64,000 bases of DNA, taken from the NCBI RefSeq assembly GCF_001692325.1, contig NZ_LXKN01000018.1, forward strand, positions 186,001 through 250,000, in the 5' to 3' direction. The notes under the pieces are model-generated. The model saw only the letters and a list, made by a program, of their open reading frames with translations, was not told the DNA's origin and ran no database searches. The position numbers were made by a program, and so were the translations under genes. Position 1 is the stretch's first letter, and each line of letters opens with the position of its first letter. Positions 46,417 to 55,205 of this stretch are shown here, one piece after another. The stretch is from Rhizobium sp. AC27/96. Lineage in GTDB: Bacteria; Pseudomonadota; Alphaproteobacteria; Rhizobiales; Rhizobiaceae.

Positions 46417-48227
46417 TGCTTCCCACCATTCTCGACCTCGCTTCGCTGAAAGCTGCCTATGCGGCAGGTCTGTCGCCCCTCGACCTGGTGGAGGAGATCA
46501 TCGCCAGGCGCAAGGCATCGGACGATCCGGCGATTTTCATCACCATGACACCGGACGGTGATCTGCGCGCGGCAGCCCGCGAGCTTTTGGCAAAAGCTCC
46601 GGTACCGAACAGCCTGCCGCTTTGGGGCGTTCCTTTCGCGGTGAAGGACAATATCGACGTCGCCGGACTGCCGACAACAGCCGGCTGCCCGGCCTTCGCC
46701 TACCATTCTGAAGAGGACGCAACGGTGGTCGCACGGCTGAAGGCGGCGGGTGCTGTCGTTATCGGCAAGACCAACCTCGATCAATTCGCAACCGGCCTCA
46801 ACGGCACGCGCTCGCCGCATGGTGCACCGCGCTCGGTATTCGACCGCAACTATGTCTCCGGCGGCTCCAGCTCCGGTTCGGCCGTTGCCGTTGCGAGCGG
46901 ATTGGCAAGCTTCTCCCTCGGCACCGACACGGCGGGCTCGGGCCGTGTGCCGGCGGCGTTCAACAATCTCGTCGGCATCAAGCCGACGCCGGGGCTGGTG
47001 CCGAACGTCGGCGTGGTGCCGGCCTGCCGCAGCGTCGATGTCGTCACCGTCTTTGCCGCGACTGTCGGGGACGGCATTGCCGTGCGTCGGATCATGGAAG
47101 GCTATGACGTCCGGGATCCATTCTCGCGGCAAGCCGTGCCGGCAAGCCTGCCATCGTCAGGCCCACGCATCGGCGTGCTCGTTGGCGCTGAACGGGAGTT
47201 CTACGGCAACAAGCAAGTCGAGGCTCTCTATGACGCCGGCATCGAGCGGGCGAAGTCGCTGGGTGCGGTTATCGTACCCTTCGACTATGCGCCTTTCAGG
47301 CAGGCGGCCGAATTGCTCTATAACGGCCCGTGGGTCGCCGAGCGGCTGGCGGCGGTGAAGGATTTTCTGGCGGCGAATGCCGGCGATTTCGACCCGACGG
47401 TGCGGACCATCATCGAAGGGGCAAAGGCCTATGACGCCGTCGCCGCCTTCGAGGGGCGCTACAGGCTTGAAGCCCTGCGGCAGAGGACGAAGGTGGAATG
47501 GGAGAAGGTGGACTTCCTGATGCTGCCGACCTCCCCCACTACCTACACCGTCGAGGAGATGCGAGCCGATCCGATCGTCAAGAATGGCCATTTCGGCCGC
47601 TATACCAATTTCGCCAATCTGCTCGACTGCGCGGCGATCGCCATACCCGCCGGCTTTGATGCCAACGGTCATCTGCCCGCCGGCGTGATGCTTGTCGGCC
47701 CCGCTTTCACCGATGAGGCATTGGCTCCCTTCGCCGACGCCATGCACCGCGCCTTGAATGCGGGCATGGGCAAGGACCGCACCGCCGCGCTGCCCGAGTC
47801 AAGCCGTGTAGCGCCGGCGGGTGACGACTTCGCGCCGATCGTTGTCGTCGGCGCGCATCTCACGGACATGCCGCTCAACCACCAACTGACCGGACCGGGC
47901 GGATATCGGGTGAAGACTTGCCGGACGGATGGTAGCTATCGTCTCTTCGCGCTTCCGGACACCACCCCACCCAAGCCGGGTCTGGTGCGTGATCCTGGTT
48001 TTGCGGGCAAGGGCGTGGAGGTCGAGGTCTGGGCCCTACCCCCTGCGGCATTCGCTCGTTTCGTCCAGAATATTCCGGCACCCCTCGGCGTGGGCAAAAT
48101 CACGCTCGACGATGGAAGTAGCATTTCCGGCTTTCTCTGCGAGGTCCATGCCATCACCGGCGCGCGGGAGATTACCGAATTCGGCGGGTGGCGGAACTAC
48201 GTTCACGCCGCCAATCCGACAGCCTGA
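46416..48227 (+). CDS. atzF: Allophanate hydrolase
   Basis: 603 residues. The N-terminal amidase-signature domain has the Ser-cisSer-Lys triad: Lys77 in AVKDNID, Ser at ~151-152 in SGGSSSGSAV, Ser175 in DTAGSGRVPA. The C-terminal ~130 residues are the AtzF-type second domain with a YRLFALPDT and LGVGKITLDDG stretch. It splits allophanate to ammonia and CO2, the final step of guanidine assimilation. The start codon shares one base with the carboxylase stop (TGATG). Confidence 0.94.
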   Translation: MLPTILDLASLKAAYAAGLSPLDLVEEIIARRKASDDPAIFITMTPDGDLRAAARELLAKAPVPNSLPLWGVPFAVKDNIDVAGLPTTAGCPAFAYHSEEDATVVARLKAAGAVVIGKTNLDQFATGLNGTRSPHGAPRSVFDRNYVSGGSSSGSAVAVASGLASFSLGTDTAGSGRVPAAFNNLVGIKPTPGLVPNVGVVPACRSVDVVTVFAATVGDGIAVRRIMEGYDVRDPFSRQAVPASLPSSGPRIGVLVGAEREFYGNKQVEALYDAGIERAKSLGAVIVPFDYAPFRQAAELLYNGPWVAERLAAVKDFLAANAGDFDPTVRTIIEGAKAYDAVAAFEGRYRLEALRQRTKVEWEKVDFLMLPTSPTTYTVEEMRADPIVKNGHFGRYTNFANLLDCAAIAIPAGFDANGHLPAGVMLVGPAFTDEALAPFADAMHRALNAGMGKDRTAALPESSRVAPAGDDFAPIVVVGAHLTDMPLNHQLTGPGGYRVKTCRTDGSYRLFALPDTTPPKPGLVRDPGFAGKGVEVEVWALPPAAFARFVQNIPAPLGVGKITLDDGSSISGFLCEVHAITGAREITEFGGWRNYVHAANPTA

Positions 48228-48244
48228 GTTGAGGAGAGAGCGGC

Positions 48245-48352
48245 ATGCGGAAATTGTTGACAAGGACGAAGCAGCTTATCTGCCAAGGGCTGATCGCCAG
48301 GACTTCCGCGATCGGCGCATGGCGATCCGCCGCGATCATCAAGCGCAAATGA
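48245..48352 (+). CDS. Possible 35-residue ORF downstream of atzF
   Basis: ATG at 48245 follows TTGAGGAGAGAG at a workable distance and opens a basic 35-codon frame (MRKLLTRTKQLICQGL...) ending TGA at 48352. There is no recognisable domain. The good ribosome site may be a relic of a decayed gene. Confidence 0.2.
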   Translation: MRKLLTRTKQLICQGLIARTSAIGAWRSAAIIKRK

Positions 48353-48412
48353 TGCGCGTAGCAGATCTTCGCTGATAGCCGCCTTTGGCTGACAATCGTG
48401 TTGAAGCTATTC

Positions 48413-48442
48413 GAGCCGGCGACACCCGTGTGTGGCCGGCTC
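48413..48442 (+). terminator. Terminator candidate of the guanidine operon
   Basis: GAGCCGGC (48413-48420) and GCCGGCTC (48435-48442) form an 8-bp stem with a 14-base loop, followed by TTGCTTTG. Position after atzF suits the end of the operon transcript. Confidence 0.5.
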
Positions 48443-48656
48443 TTGCTTTGCGACTGCTGTGTTTTATGAGCATGCACAGGAGTATTTCCGCAACCTTGAA
48501 TTGTCTAGAATCGCGTTGACCTCAACCCAGCTCAACCGTGCGACAAGAAAATGTGGTAACAGTCGCGATGGTCCATATGCTGGCGCCGTTGGAACGAAAC
48601 CTCTCGAAGAACATGTACAGAGCGAGCCAAGATTGAGGGCGCCTGCCCAGGCAAAA

Positions 48657-48666
48657 TGTATATACA
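48657..48666. promoter_or_regulatory. Palindrome upstream of the NCS1 permease gene
   Basis: TGTATATACA is a perfect 10-bp palindrome 65 bp before the permease start, similar in form to GntR-family operator cores. It may be a promoter-proximal operator. The AT-rich setting weakens the case. Confidence 0.3.
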
Positions 48667-48730
48667 AAATGTCTTCTTCATTTATATAAAACGGGTTGTG
48701 AGTTTCGAATTCCCCCAGGAGGAGCGCATA

Positions 48731-50143
48731 ATGAGTGGTGTCAAAACGAGCGATGGGCTCGCTGAACGCAGAACAATCGACAGAATACCGGAGGCCGAGC
48801 GGCATGGTTCTCCGCGGGACCAGTTTACGCTCTGGTTCGGAGCAAACCTGCAGATCACGGCGGTACTCGATGGCGCATTGGCTGTCGTCTTCGGAGCGGA
48901 GGCGATGACTGCAATCATCGGGCTGGCCATCGGCAATATCCTTGGCGGGATCGTGATGGCGCTTCACTCGGCGCAGGGTCCTCGTCTTGGGCTGCCTCAG
49001 ATGATCAGCAGCCGAGCGCAGTTCGGCGTCAAAGGCGCGACCCTCCCCCTGCTTCTGGTCATCCTGATGTATCTGGGCTTTGCCGCAACGGGCACCGTCC
49101 TTGCTGGCCAAGCCCTGAATCTTCTGCTTGGCTCATCCAATCCGGCCGTCGGCATGATCGTCTTCGGGGTGCTCACCTGCGTGATCGCGCTCGTCGGCTA
49201 CAAGGTCATCCATATAATGGGACGGATCGCCACGGTCATCAGCATCATCGGTTTTGCCTATCTGGCCTACCAGCTGTTTCATCAGTACGACATTCACTCG
49301 GCCTTCGGGCAAAAACCCGCAACGGTCGCGACCTTCCTGCTCGCCGTTTCGCTGTCTGCCGGATGGCAGCTTACCTATGCGCCCTATGTTGCCGATTACT
49401 CCCGCTATCTTCCGTCCTCAACGGCTGATGGCAAAGCGTTTTTCTATACGCTGTTCGGCTCGGCGCTCGCCTCGCAACTTGCCATGACGTTTGGCGTGCT
49501 TGTCGCTGCTCTCGGCGCGAAATTCCTGTCAAACCAGGTCGGTTTCCTTGGAACGCTGGCGGGCCAAGGCGCAATTCTCGTCTACCTCGTCATTGTCTGC
49601 GGAAAGCTCACGATCAATTGCCTGAACGCCTATGGCGGGTTCATGGCGATCCTCACGACCTTCACCTCGTTCAGCAATCAGACCCGTATCTCCAAGGGCG
49701 CCAGGGCGGCCTATATCATCGGTTTCGTTGTTTTGTCGGTGCTGATCGCGGTGCTGGCAAGCTCGGATTTTCTCTCGGCATTCAAGAACTTCGTCCTGAT
49801 GCTGCTGGCGGTGTTCGTCCCGTGGAGCGCGATCAATCTCGTCGACTACTATCTCATCTCGAAGGAGAAGGTGGATATTCCCGCCCTCTACGATCCAAAC
49901 GGCCGTTACGGTGCGTATAATTGGACTGCTCTGGGATGCTACATCCTGGGTGTGGTGGTTCAGATACCGCTTCTCAATCAGCCGCTCTATGAGGGGCCGA
50001 TTGCAATCATGCTCAACGACGCCGACATTTCATGGGCCGTCGGCCTCCTCGTGACTGCGGTGGCTTATTACCTCCTGCAGCGCAACGCGAAAATCGCGCC
50101 GAGCGAAATGATCTTGGACGCTGCTGCTACAGCCCAGAAGTAA
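48731..50143 (+). CDS. NCS1 family permease (cytosine/purine/hydantoin type)
   Basis: 470 residues with about twelve helices. LWFGANLQITAVLDGALAVV (NCS1 helix 1 region with FGAN), GLPQMISSRAQFGVKGATLP and the YAPYVADYSRYLP stretch are NCS1/CodB signatures. These proton- or sodium-coupled importers carry nucleobases, allantoin or hydantoins. Location after a guanidine operon hints at a nitrogen source but not which. AGGAGG lies 8 bases before the ATG at 48731; the longer frame is rejected. Confidence 0.88.
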   Translation: MSGVKTSDGLAERRTIDRIPEAERHGSPRDQFTLWFGANLQITAVLDGALAVVFGAEAMTAIIGLAIGNILGGIVMALHSAQGPRLGLPQMISSRAQFGVKGATLPLLLVILMYLGFAATGTVLAGQALNLLLGSSNPAVGMIVFGVLTCVIALVGYKVIHIMGRIATVISIIGFAYLAYQLFHQYDIHSAFGQKPATVATFLLAVSLSAGWQLTYAPYVADYSRYLPSSTADGKAFFYTLFGSALASQLAMTFGVLVAALGAKFLSNQVGFLGTLAGQGAILVYLVIVCGKLTINCLNAYGGFMAILTTFTSFSNQTRISKGARAAYIIGFVVLSVLIAVLASSDFLSAFKNFVLMLLAVFVPWSAINLVDYYLISKEKVDIPALYDPNGRYGAYNWTALGCYILGVVVQIPLLNQPLYEGPIAIMLNDADISWAVGLLVTAVAYYLLQRNAKIAPSEMILDAAATAQK

Positions 50144-50157
50144 TCCTCAAACGGTTG

Positions 50158-50184
50158 TGGCCGCCCGTCAAACATGGGCGGCCA
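50158..50184 (+). terminator. Terminator-like hairpin after the NCS1 gene
   Basis: TGGCCGCCC and GGGCGGCCA make a 9-bp perfect stem with a 9-base loop 15 bp after the permease stop. There is no T-tract, so it may be Rho-assisted or a stability element. Confidence 0.45.
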
Positions 50185-50317
50185 TCCTGGCCCGGAAAAA
50201 CCGACTGCTACTAGCCTGTGAGACGACATGGCATGTATCCATCCGCGGTGCGTCGTTTACATCGCGGCCGCCATCACTTACGGGATGGCATAAGTCATGG
50301 GTTTAGGGTGAAGGATC

Positions 50318-50926
50318 ATGTTGATCACGCAAAGCGACTACCATCGGATCTACCGGGTCATCAATAGCCTGCTGATCAACGAGAACGCCAATCCCGCCAC
50401 GGCTTCGATGTATTTCAGCACCTTCGGCGCCTTCATTCTCGAACATCATTTCAAGGTCAAGGCAAAGCCGAAAGGCGGCCTTGCGGCCTATAATCTTGAC
50501 GGAAAGCACATCCTTTTTGCGGACCAGCGCGAAGATGGCCATGTCTCCGGCGCTGGTGAAAATTTCCATTGCTGGATTGAAGCGGATGATTGGGCAATTG
50601 ACTTCATGGCCCCGGCATTTTCGGAGAGTGCGCCGGGTTTGCTGATACCGTCTAAGATGTTTCAGCGTCCGCTCTCCGCAATGGCCGCGTCCATCAACGA
50701 TCTCGCTCAGAGCGGCGATTTCTTCTATCATCCCGAGCCTGACGCGACGAGCCGGCGTTTCGCGGACTGGCGCAAGCATCCGATGATCGGAGATCTCGCG
50801 ATTGTCGCAACGAACTGGTTTCGGAAGTCTCCGAAGAAAATACAGGCGTCGATCACCGTTCAAGATCGCGGCGGTAAAACCAACCTTGTGCCGCTCATCG
50901 GCAATTCCCTCGCTGGCGCGTGGTAG
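50318..50926 (+). CDS. DUF2026-like protein
   Basis: 202 residues. YHRIYRVINSLLINE, an HCWIEADDWAIDFMAP block (with candidate catalytic Cys/His/Asp) and a C-terminal KTNLVPLIGNSLAG fit the DUF2026 family as I remember it. The His-Trp-Asp arrangement recalls transglutaminase-like or papain-like folds, but activity is unknown. No operon partner. Confidence 0.6.
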   Translation: MLITQSDYHRIYRVINSLLINENANPATASMYFSTFGAFILEHHFKVKAKPKGGLAAYNLDGKHILFADQREDGHVSGAGENFHCWIEADDWAIDFMAPAFSESAPGLLIPSKMFQRPLSAMAASINDLAQSGDFFYHPEPDATSRRFADWRKHPMIGDLAIVATNWFRKSPKKIQASITVQDRGGKTNLVPLIGNSLAGAW

Positions 50927-50930
50927 CAAT

Positions 50931-51032
50931 AGAGCATTTTCGCTTTTCTTCGAATCTCGAAAAAGCTCTATCCTCTTGTTTTTACGCATTTCCGGACGGA
51001 AAACCGCTGTGCACTTTTCCTGGAAATGCTCT
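50931..51032. repeat. Rhizobial intergenic repeat with inverted ends
   Basis: A 102-bp element bounded by AGAGCATTT (50931-50939) and AAATGCTCT (51024-51032), which are exact inverted repeats. The interior TTTACGCATTTCCGGACG and GAATCTCGAAAAAGCTCT style text is familiar from short palindromic mosaic repeats scattered between Rhizobiaceae genes. It lies just after the DUF2026-like gene. Confidence 0.65.
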
Positions 51033-51182
51033 GGATCCCCAGGAACACGCCGCCTCCCCCCGGCCGATCACGTTTTCCGCGTTCGACTTTCGCGCAAGGG
51101 ATCGTATGATCGGGCAAACCGCTGCTGAAAGAGAAATCTTCAATCAGTGGCGTCAGCGGGTCACGGGATGGAGGGATGGATC

Positions 51183-51515
51183 TTGATAGCCAGGGCGATA
51201 GTCGCGATTGCATTTCTCGCGATTTCAAGCACAGCAAATGCAGCGCAGGTTATCTGCTTCCTGGAAGTGGATGGCCAGATTTACCTTCAGGGCCGCTGTA
51301 CCTACGTGCCAGACCCCAATGGCTCGTTTTCCATCGGGACCGATGACCCCGCCGGGAAGTATTTCGCCTATTTGGCGACCAGTGCTCCCAATGAGGCGAC
51401 CGGTTTTTGGAATGGGACCGCGGGCGGGACGCATGCACACGAAGATCTGGGCAAGCTTCATAGAAATGGCGGATGCTGGGTCAACGACACGGCAAAGATC
51501 TGCGCCTGGCGTTGA
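51183..51515 (+). CDS. Small secreted protein of unknown function
   Basis: 110 residues with a signal peptide (IARAIVAIAFLAISSTANA) and a mature part with four Cys (ICFLEV, GRCTYV, GGCWVN, KICAW), so two disulfides are likely. The TTG start at 51183 has GGAGGGA six bases upstream; an in-frame ATG at 51168 is the alternative. Family not recognised. Confidence 0.6.
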   Translation: MIARAIVAIAFLAISSTANAAQVICFLEVDGQIYLQGRCTYVPDPNGSFSIGTDDPAGKYFAYLATSAPNEATGFWNGTAGGTHAHEDLGKLHRNGGCWVNDTAKICAWR

Positions 51516-51552
51516 ACGGTGAAACGCACGGCTTCGCCAGACGCGCGCTCGC

Positions 51553-52200
51553 TCAGACCTGACAGCCCCTCAGGAAGATATCGGCGCAAATCCGGGCACG
51601 CTGGGTGATCTCCTCGATGCCCGGTGGCTTCTCCTGCCGCAGGATGGCGGCGCGCTGAGGCTCCATGATCATCATGCCGCGCAGCATGCCGGAGGCTAAA
51701 TGCGGGTCCTCAAGCCTGATCAGCCCGCGCTCGACCTGCCTTGTCAGCCATTTCTCCATGACGGCATTGGAGCCGATGATAGCGGTCTGGTAAAAGTCCT
51801 TGGCGATCTCGGGAAAACGGTCTGATTCTGCAATGATGAGACGCATCATGTCGATCGTGTCCGGCGACATCGTCAGCATGCCGTAGGCCGTCAGCAACCG
51901 CTCCAGCCCTTCCCGCAGCTCCATTGTAGCGAGCGTAGATTGGTCGAGAGCCAGAAAAAACCGATTGATTCGATCGGAGATGATGCTCGAAAGCAGATCC
52001 TCCTTGGCGGGGAACAGCCGGTAAAGCGTCTTCGTCGACACCCCGGCCGCCTGTGCGATCACGTTGATGCTCGTGGCCGCATAGCCATTTTCCCGGAACT
52101 GCACATCCGCAGCCTCGATGATCAGGCCTTTCGTATCGTCGTCGCAACGGATTTGGGGGCGGCCCCTCGACCTCTTCTCAATTAATTGAATTTCGACCAT
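51553..52200 (-). CDS. TetR-family repressor, divergent from emrAB
   Basis: 215 residues. N-terminal helix-turn-helix (GYAATSINVIAQAAGVSTKT followed by LYRLFPAKEDLL) and a helical C-terminal ligand domain. It is transcribed away from an EmrA/EmrB efflux pair and is likely its local repressor, released by a drug or toxin. The ATG at 52200 is chosen; the open frame further up is AT-rich intergenic DNA. Confidence 0.88.
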   Translation of the reverse strand: MVEIQLIEKRSRGRPQIRCDDDTKGLIIEAADVQFRENGYAATSINVIAQAAGVSTKTLYRLFPAKEDLLSSIISDRINRFFLALDQSTLATMELREGLERLLTAYGMLTMSPDTIDMMRLIIAESDRFPEIAKDFYQTAIIGSNAVMEKWLTRQVERGLIRLEDPHLASGMLRGMMIMEPQRAAILRQEKPPGIEEITQRARICADIFLRGCQV

Positions 52201-52204
52201 TTCA

Positions 52205-52255
52205 ATTTTCCAAATTTTTGTTGACTTCCATTTTATAGTGCATATTTTGGAAAAT
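52205..52255. promoter_or_regulatory. Operator-like inverted repeat over the emrA promoter
   Basis: ATTTTCCAAA (52205-52214) and its exact complement TTTGGAAAAT (52246-52255) flank a promoter-like pair, TTGACT (52221-52226) and TATTTT (52243-52248), 16 bp apart. The right arm overlaps the -10 region. This suits TetR control of emrA and of the repressor itself. Confidence 0.55.
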
Positions 52256-52326
52256 ATCAAGTTTCCTAAATAGCAGGCCGAATTTTTTCGCATCCCAAAG
52301 CGATCGGCTCATCAGGAGAAGCAACA

Positions 52327-53514
52327 GTGGAAAACAAGGTTCATGTATTGAACGCCAACAAGCAGGCGCCATCAGCTGAAGCGCCGGCCCCGACCATGGA
52401 TGCCGGCAAGCCGGGCATAGCGGTGGAACCGGCAGCCGTTGCGGCCGAGGAAAAGCCTGCACCGAAGCGCGGCAAGTCGTTCCTGCTCGGAGCCACCGCG
52501 CTCGTGGTCATTGCTGCCGCCGCCTATTACGGCCATAACTACTGGACGGTCGGCCGCTTTCAGGTCTCCACGGATGATGCCTATGTGCAAGCCGACAACA
52601 GCGCCATCGCGCCGAAGATTTCCGGCTACATCACCAATGTCCTCGTCAACGACAACCAGACGGTCAAGGCTGGCCAGGTGCTCGCCCGCATCGATGATCG
52701 CGATTTCAAGACGGCGCTGGACCAGGCCAAGGCCGATGTTGCTGCCGCGCAGGCCGACGTCGAAGCCAAGCAGGCCTCTCTTGAGATGCAGCAATCGCTG
52801 ATCCTGGCTGCCCAGGCGACCGTCGATGTCGACAAGGCCAACGAGACTTTTGCCGAGCAGAACGACAAGCGTTATGCCAGCCTTTCGGTCAACGGCTATG
52901 CCGCCGTGCAAACGGCACAGCAGGCCGCCTCGCAGATCGCTGCCGCCCGCGCCGCAATCGACCGCGATACGGCATCGCTCGCCGCCACCACCAAGCAGGT
53001 TGACCTGCTGAAGGCGCAACTGGCGCAGGCCAGGGCAACGCTTGCCCATGACCAGGCCGTCCAGAGCCAGGCGGAACTCAACCTCTCCTACACGGCGATC
53101 GTAGCGCCACTCGACGGCGTCGTCGGCAACCGCACGCTGCGCGTCGGCCAGTATGTGCAGGCGGGCACGCAGCTGATGTCTGTCGTGCCGACATCGGCTG
53201 CCTATATCATCGCCAATTACAAGGAGACCCAGTTGACCGACGTGCATGCCGGTCAGCCTGTCGACATCGAGGTCGACATGTTCCCCGGTCGGGTCTATCA
53301 CGGCCATGTCGATAGTCTCGCGCCCGCCAGCGGTCAGGAATTCGCTCTGCTGCCGCCGGATAACGCCACGGGCAATTTCACCAAGGTCGTGCAGCGCATC
53401 CCCGTGAAGATCGTTCTCGATGGCGATAGCGCCACATCAGGCGACCTGCGCCCGGGCATGTCGGTACAGCCGAGCATCGACATCAAGACGGCCGATCAGG
53501 GCCCTGGGGCCTGA
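52327..53514 (+). CDS. emrA: HlyD/EmrA-type periplasmic adaptor of efflux pump
   Basis: 395 residues with a ~50-residue cytoplasmic tail, one helix at ~51-68 and a periplasmic adaptor. Lipoyl halves are APKISGYITNVLVNDNQ and YTAIVAPLDGVVGNRTL; between them are coiled-coil stretches rich in Ala/Gln. It bridges EmrB to an outer-membrane channel. GTG start at 52327 has AGGAG 9 bases upstream. Confidence 0.9.
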   Translation: MENKVHVLNANKQAPSAEAPAPTMDAGKPGIAVEPAAVAAEEKPAPKRGKSFLLGATALVVIAAAAYYGHNYWTVGRFQVSTDDAYVQADNSAIAPKISGYITNVLVNDNQTVKAGQVLARIDDRDFKTALDQAKADVAAAQADVEAKQASLEMQQSLILAAQATVDVDKANETFAEQNDKRYASLSVNGYAAVQTAQQAASQIAAARAAIDRDTASLAATTKQVDLLKAQLAQARATLAHDQAVQSQAELNLSYTAIVAPLDGVVGNRTLRVGQYVQAGTQLMSVVPTSAAYIIANYKETQLTDVHAGQPVDIEVDMFPGRVYHGHVDSLAPASGQEFALLPPDNATGNFTKVVQRIPVKIVLDGDSATSGDLRPGMSVQPSIDIKTADQGPGA

Positions 53515-53541
53515 CCGGTGGGGGATGAGGAGTATTGAGCC

Positions 53542-55125
53542 ATGTCCACCATCGCAGCCACCGCCGTGCCGCAGTCGAGCGCCAAGGCCAGCACCAGAGA
53601 ATGGATCGCCGTACTCGCCGGCATGATCGGCGCCTTCATGGCGATCCTCAACATTCAGATCACCAATGCCTCGCTTCTCGATATTGAAGGCGGCATCGGC
53701 ACGGGCGTCGACAACGGCGCCTGGATTTCGACCTCCTATCTGATCGGCGAGATCGTCGTCATTCCACTGACGGCTTTCTTCAGCAACGTCTTCTCGTTTC
53801 GTCGCTATATCCTCGTGAATTCGATCCTGTTTCCACTCTTTTCGATCGCCTGCGCCTTCGCGCATGATCTCGGAACGATGATCGTACTGCGCGGATTACA
53901 GGGCTTTGCCGGCGGCGTGCTGATCCCGATGGCTTTCACCATGATCCTTACCAAGCTGCCGAAGTCGCAGCAGCCGACCGGGCTGGCGCTCTTCGCGCTT
54001 TCGGTCACGGTCGCTCCGGCGATCGGCCCGACTATCGGTGGCTATCTTACGGAAAACTACGGCTGGCAGACGATCTTCTTCATCAACGCATTGCCGAGCG
54101 CCATCATGGCGATCGCCCTTGCGCTGACGCTCGAAAAAGGCCCGATGCGGCTTGGTCTTCTCAAGGAAGGTGACTGGGCGGGGATTGCGACGATGGCGAT
54201 CGGACTTTCGGCGCTGCAGACCGTGCTTGAGGAAGGCAACAAGGACGACTGGTTCTCGTCGCCCTTCATCCTGAAGCTCAGTGCCATTGCCGTCATCTCG
54301 CTCAGCGCCTTCATCTGGATAGAGCTGACGGTCAAGAACCCGCTGGTGAAGCTGCGGCTGCTGACGCAGCGCAATTTCGGCATCGGTGTTCTCGTCAACG
54401 TCCTGGTCGGCTTCGCCCTGTTCGGCTCGGTCTATATCTTGCCGCAATATCTCGGTCAGGTGCAGCGCTACAATGCCGAGCAGATCGGCAACGTGCTTGC
54501 GTGGACAGGTCTGCCGCAGCTCATCCTCATCCCGCTGGTGCCGATGATGATGAAGCGCTTCGACGTCCGCTATATCGGGTTTCTCGGTATCGCCATCTTC
54601 GCGATCAGCTGCTTCATGAACGTGACGCTTTCAGCCGATACCGCCGGCGACCAGTTCTGGATCCCGAATATCGTGCGCGCCATTGGCCAGGCCATGGTCA
54701 TCACGCCGATCACTGCCATCACGACAGCGGGCATCGCTGCCGCCGATGCCGCCGCCGCGTCGGGTCTCACCAACATGCTGCGAAATCTCGGAGGCGCTGT
54801 CGGGACTGCAACGCTCGGCACGGTGCTCACCAAACGCGAGCAGTTCCATTCCAATATCATTGGACAGTCGGTGACCCTATCCCGTGACGAGGTGCGCGAG
54901 CGGTTGACGCAGGTGACAAATTACTTCGTGTCGCATGGCGTCTCGGATCACGCCCTTGCCACCCAGAAAGCAACGGTTGCTCTCGGCAACATCATCAAGC
55001 GGCAGGCGCTGATCATGGGCTTTAGCGATACCTTTGCCGTGATCGGCATTCTGCTGGCAACAGCGGCGGTCGCCGTCCTCTTCGCGCGCAAGCCCGCACC
55101 TGGTGGCGGAGCCGGCGCTCACTAG
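53542..55125 (+). CDS. emrB: DHA2-family MFS efflux transporter (EmrB/QacA type)
   Basis: 527 residues, about fourteen helices. Motif LNIQITNASLLDIEGGIG, NGAWISTSYLIGEIVVIPL and LRGLQGFAGGVLIPMAFTM are typical of drug:H+ antiporter family DHA2. With EmrA it should export hydrophobic toxic compounds. It follows emrA by 27 bp, with GAGGAG before its ATG. Confidence 0.92.
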   Translation: MSTIAATAVPQSSAKASTREWIAVLAGMIGAFMAILNIQITNASLLDIEGGIGTGVDNGAWISTSYLIGEIVVIPLTAFFSNVFSFRRYILVNSILFPLFSIACAFAHDLGTMIVLRGLQGFAGGVLIPMAFTMILTKLPKSQQPTGLALFALSVTVAPAIGPTIGGYLTENYGWQTIFFINALPSAIMAIALALTLEKGPMRLGLLKEGDWAGIATMAIGLSALQTVLEEGNKDDWFSSPFILKLSAIAVISLSAFIWIELTVKNPLVKLRLLTQRNFGIGVLVNVLVGFALFGSVYILPQYLGQVQRYNAEQIGNVLAWTGLPQLILIPLVPMMMKRFDVRYIGFLGIAIFAISCFMNVTLSADTAGDQFWIPNIVRAIGQAMVITPITAITTAGIAAADAAAASGLTNMLRNLGGAVGTATLGTVLTKREQFHSNIIGQSVTLSRDEVRERLTQVTNYFVSHGVSDHALATQKATVALGNIIKRQALIMGFSDTFAVIGILLATAAVAVLFARKPAPGGGAGAH

Positions 55126-55175
55126 GCCGACTTGGCCAAGTTAACCGGGTTGAAGGGCGCAGATGGTGAAAACTC

Positions 55176-55200
55176 GGGGCAAGACCAGAGGTCTTGCCCC
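55176..55200. terminator. Bidirectional terminator hairpin
   Basis: GGGGCAAGACC-AGA-GGTCTTGCCCC is an 11-bp perfect stem with a 3-base loop in the gap between the convergent emrB and CorC/HlyC genes, followed by ATTTAT. It likely terminates both transcripts. Confidence 0.7.
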
Positions 55201-55205
55201 ATTTA

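Larger units (their letters stand above)
48228..48730. other. 503-bp intergenic region after atzF
   Basis: This region between atzF and the NCS1 permease gene holds a small ORF with a ribosome site, a terminator-like hairpin and a short palindrome, listed separately. A second frame over the small ORF reads protein-like (EIVDKDEAAYLPRADRQ) and might be a gene remnant. Confidence 0.45.

Noticed and set aside
48464..49111. 215-codon minus-strand ORF
   Set aside because: Half of it is antisense to the NCS1 permease N-terminus and the rest is AT-rich promoter DNA.
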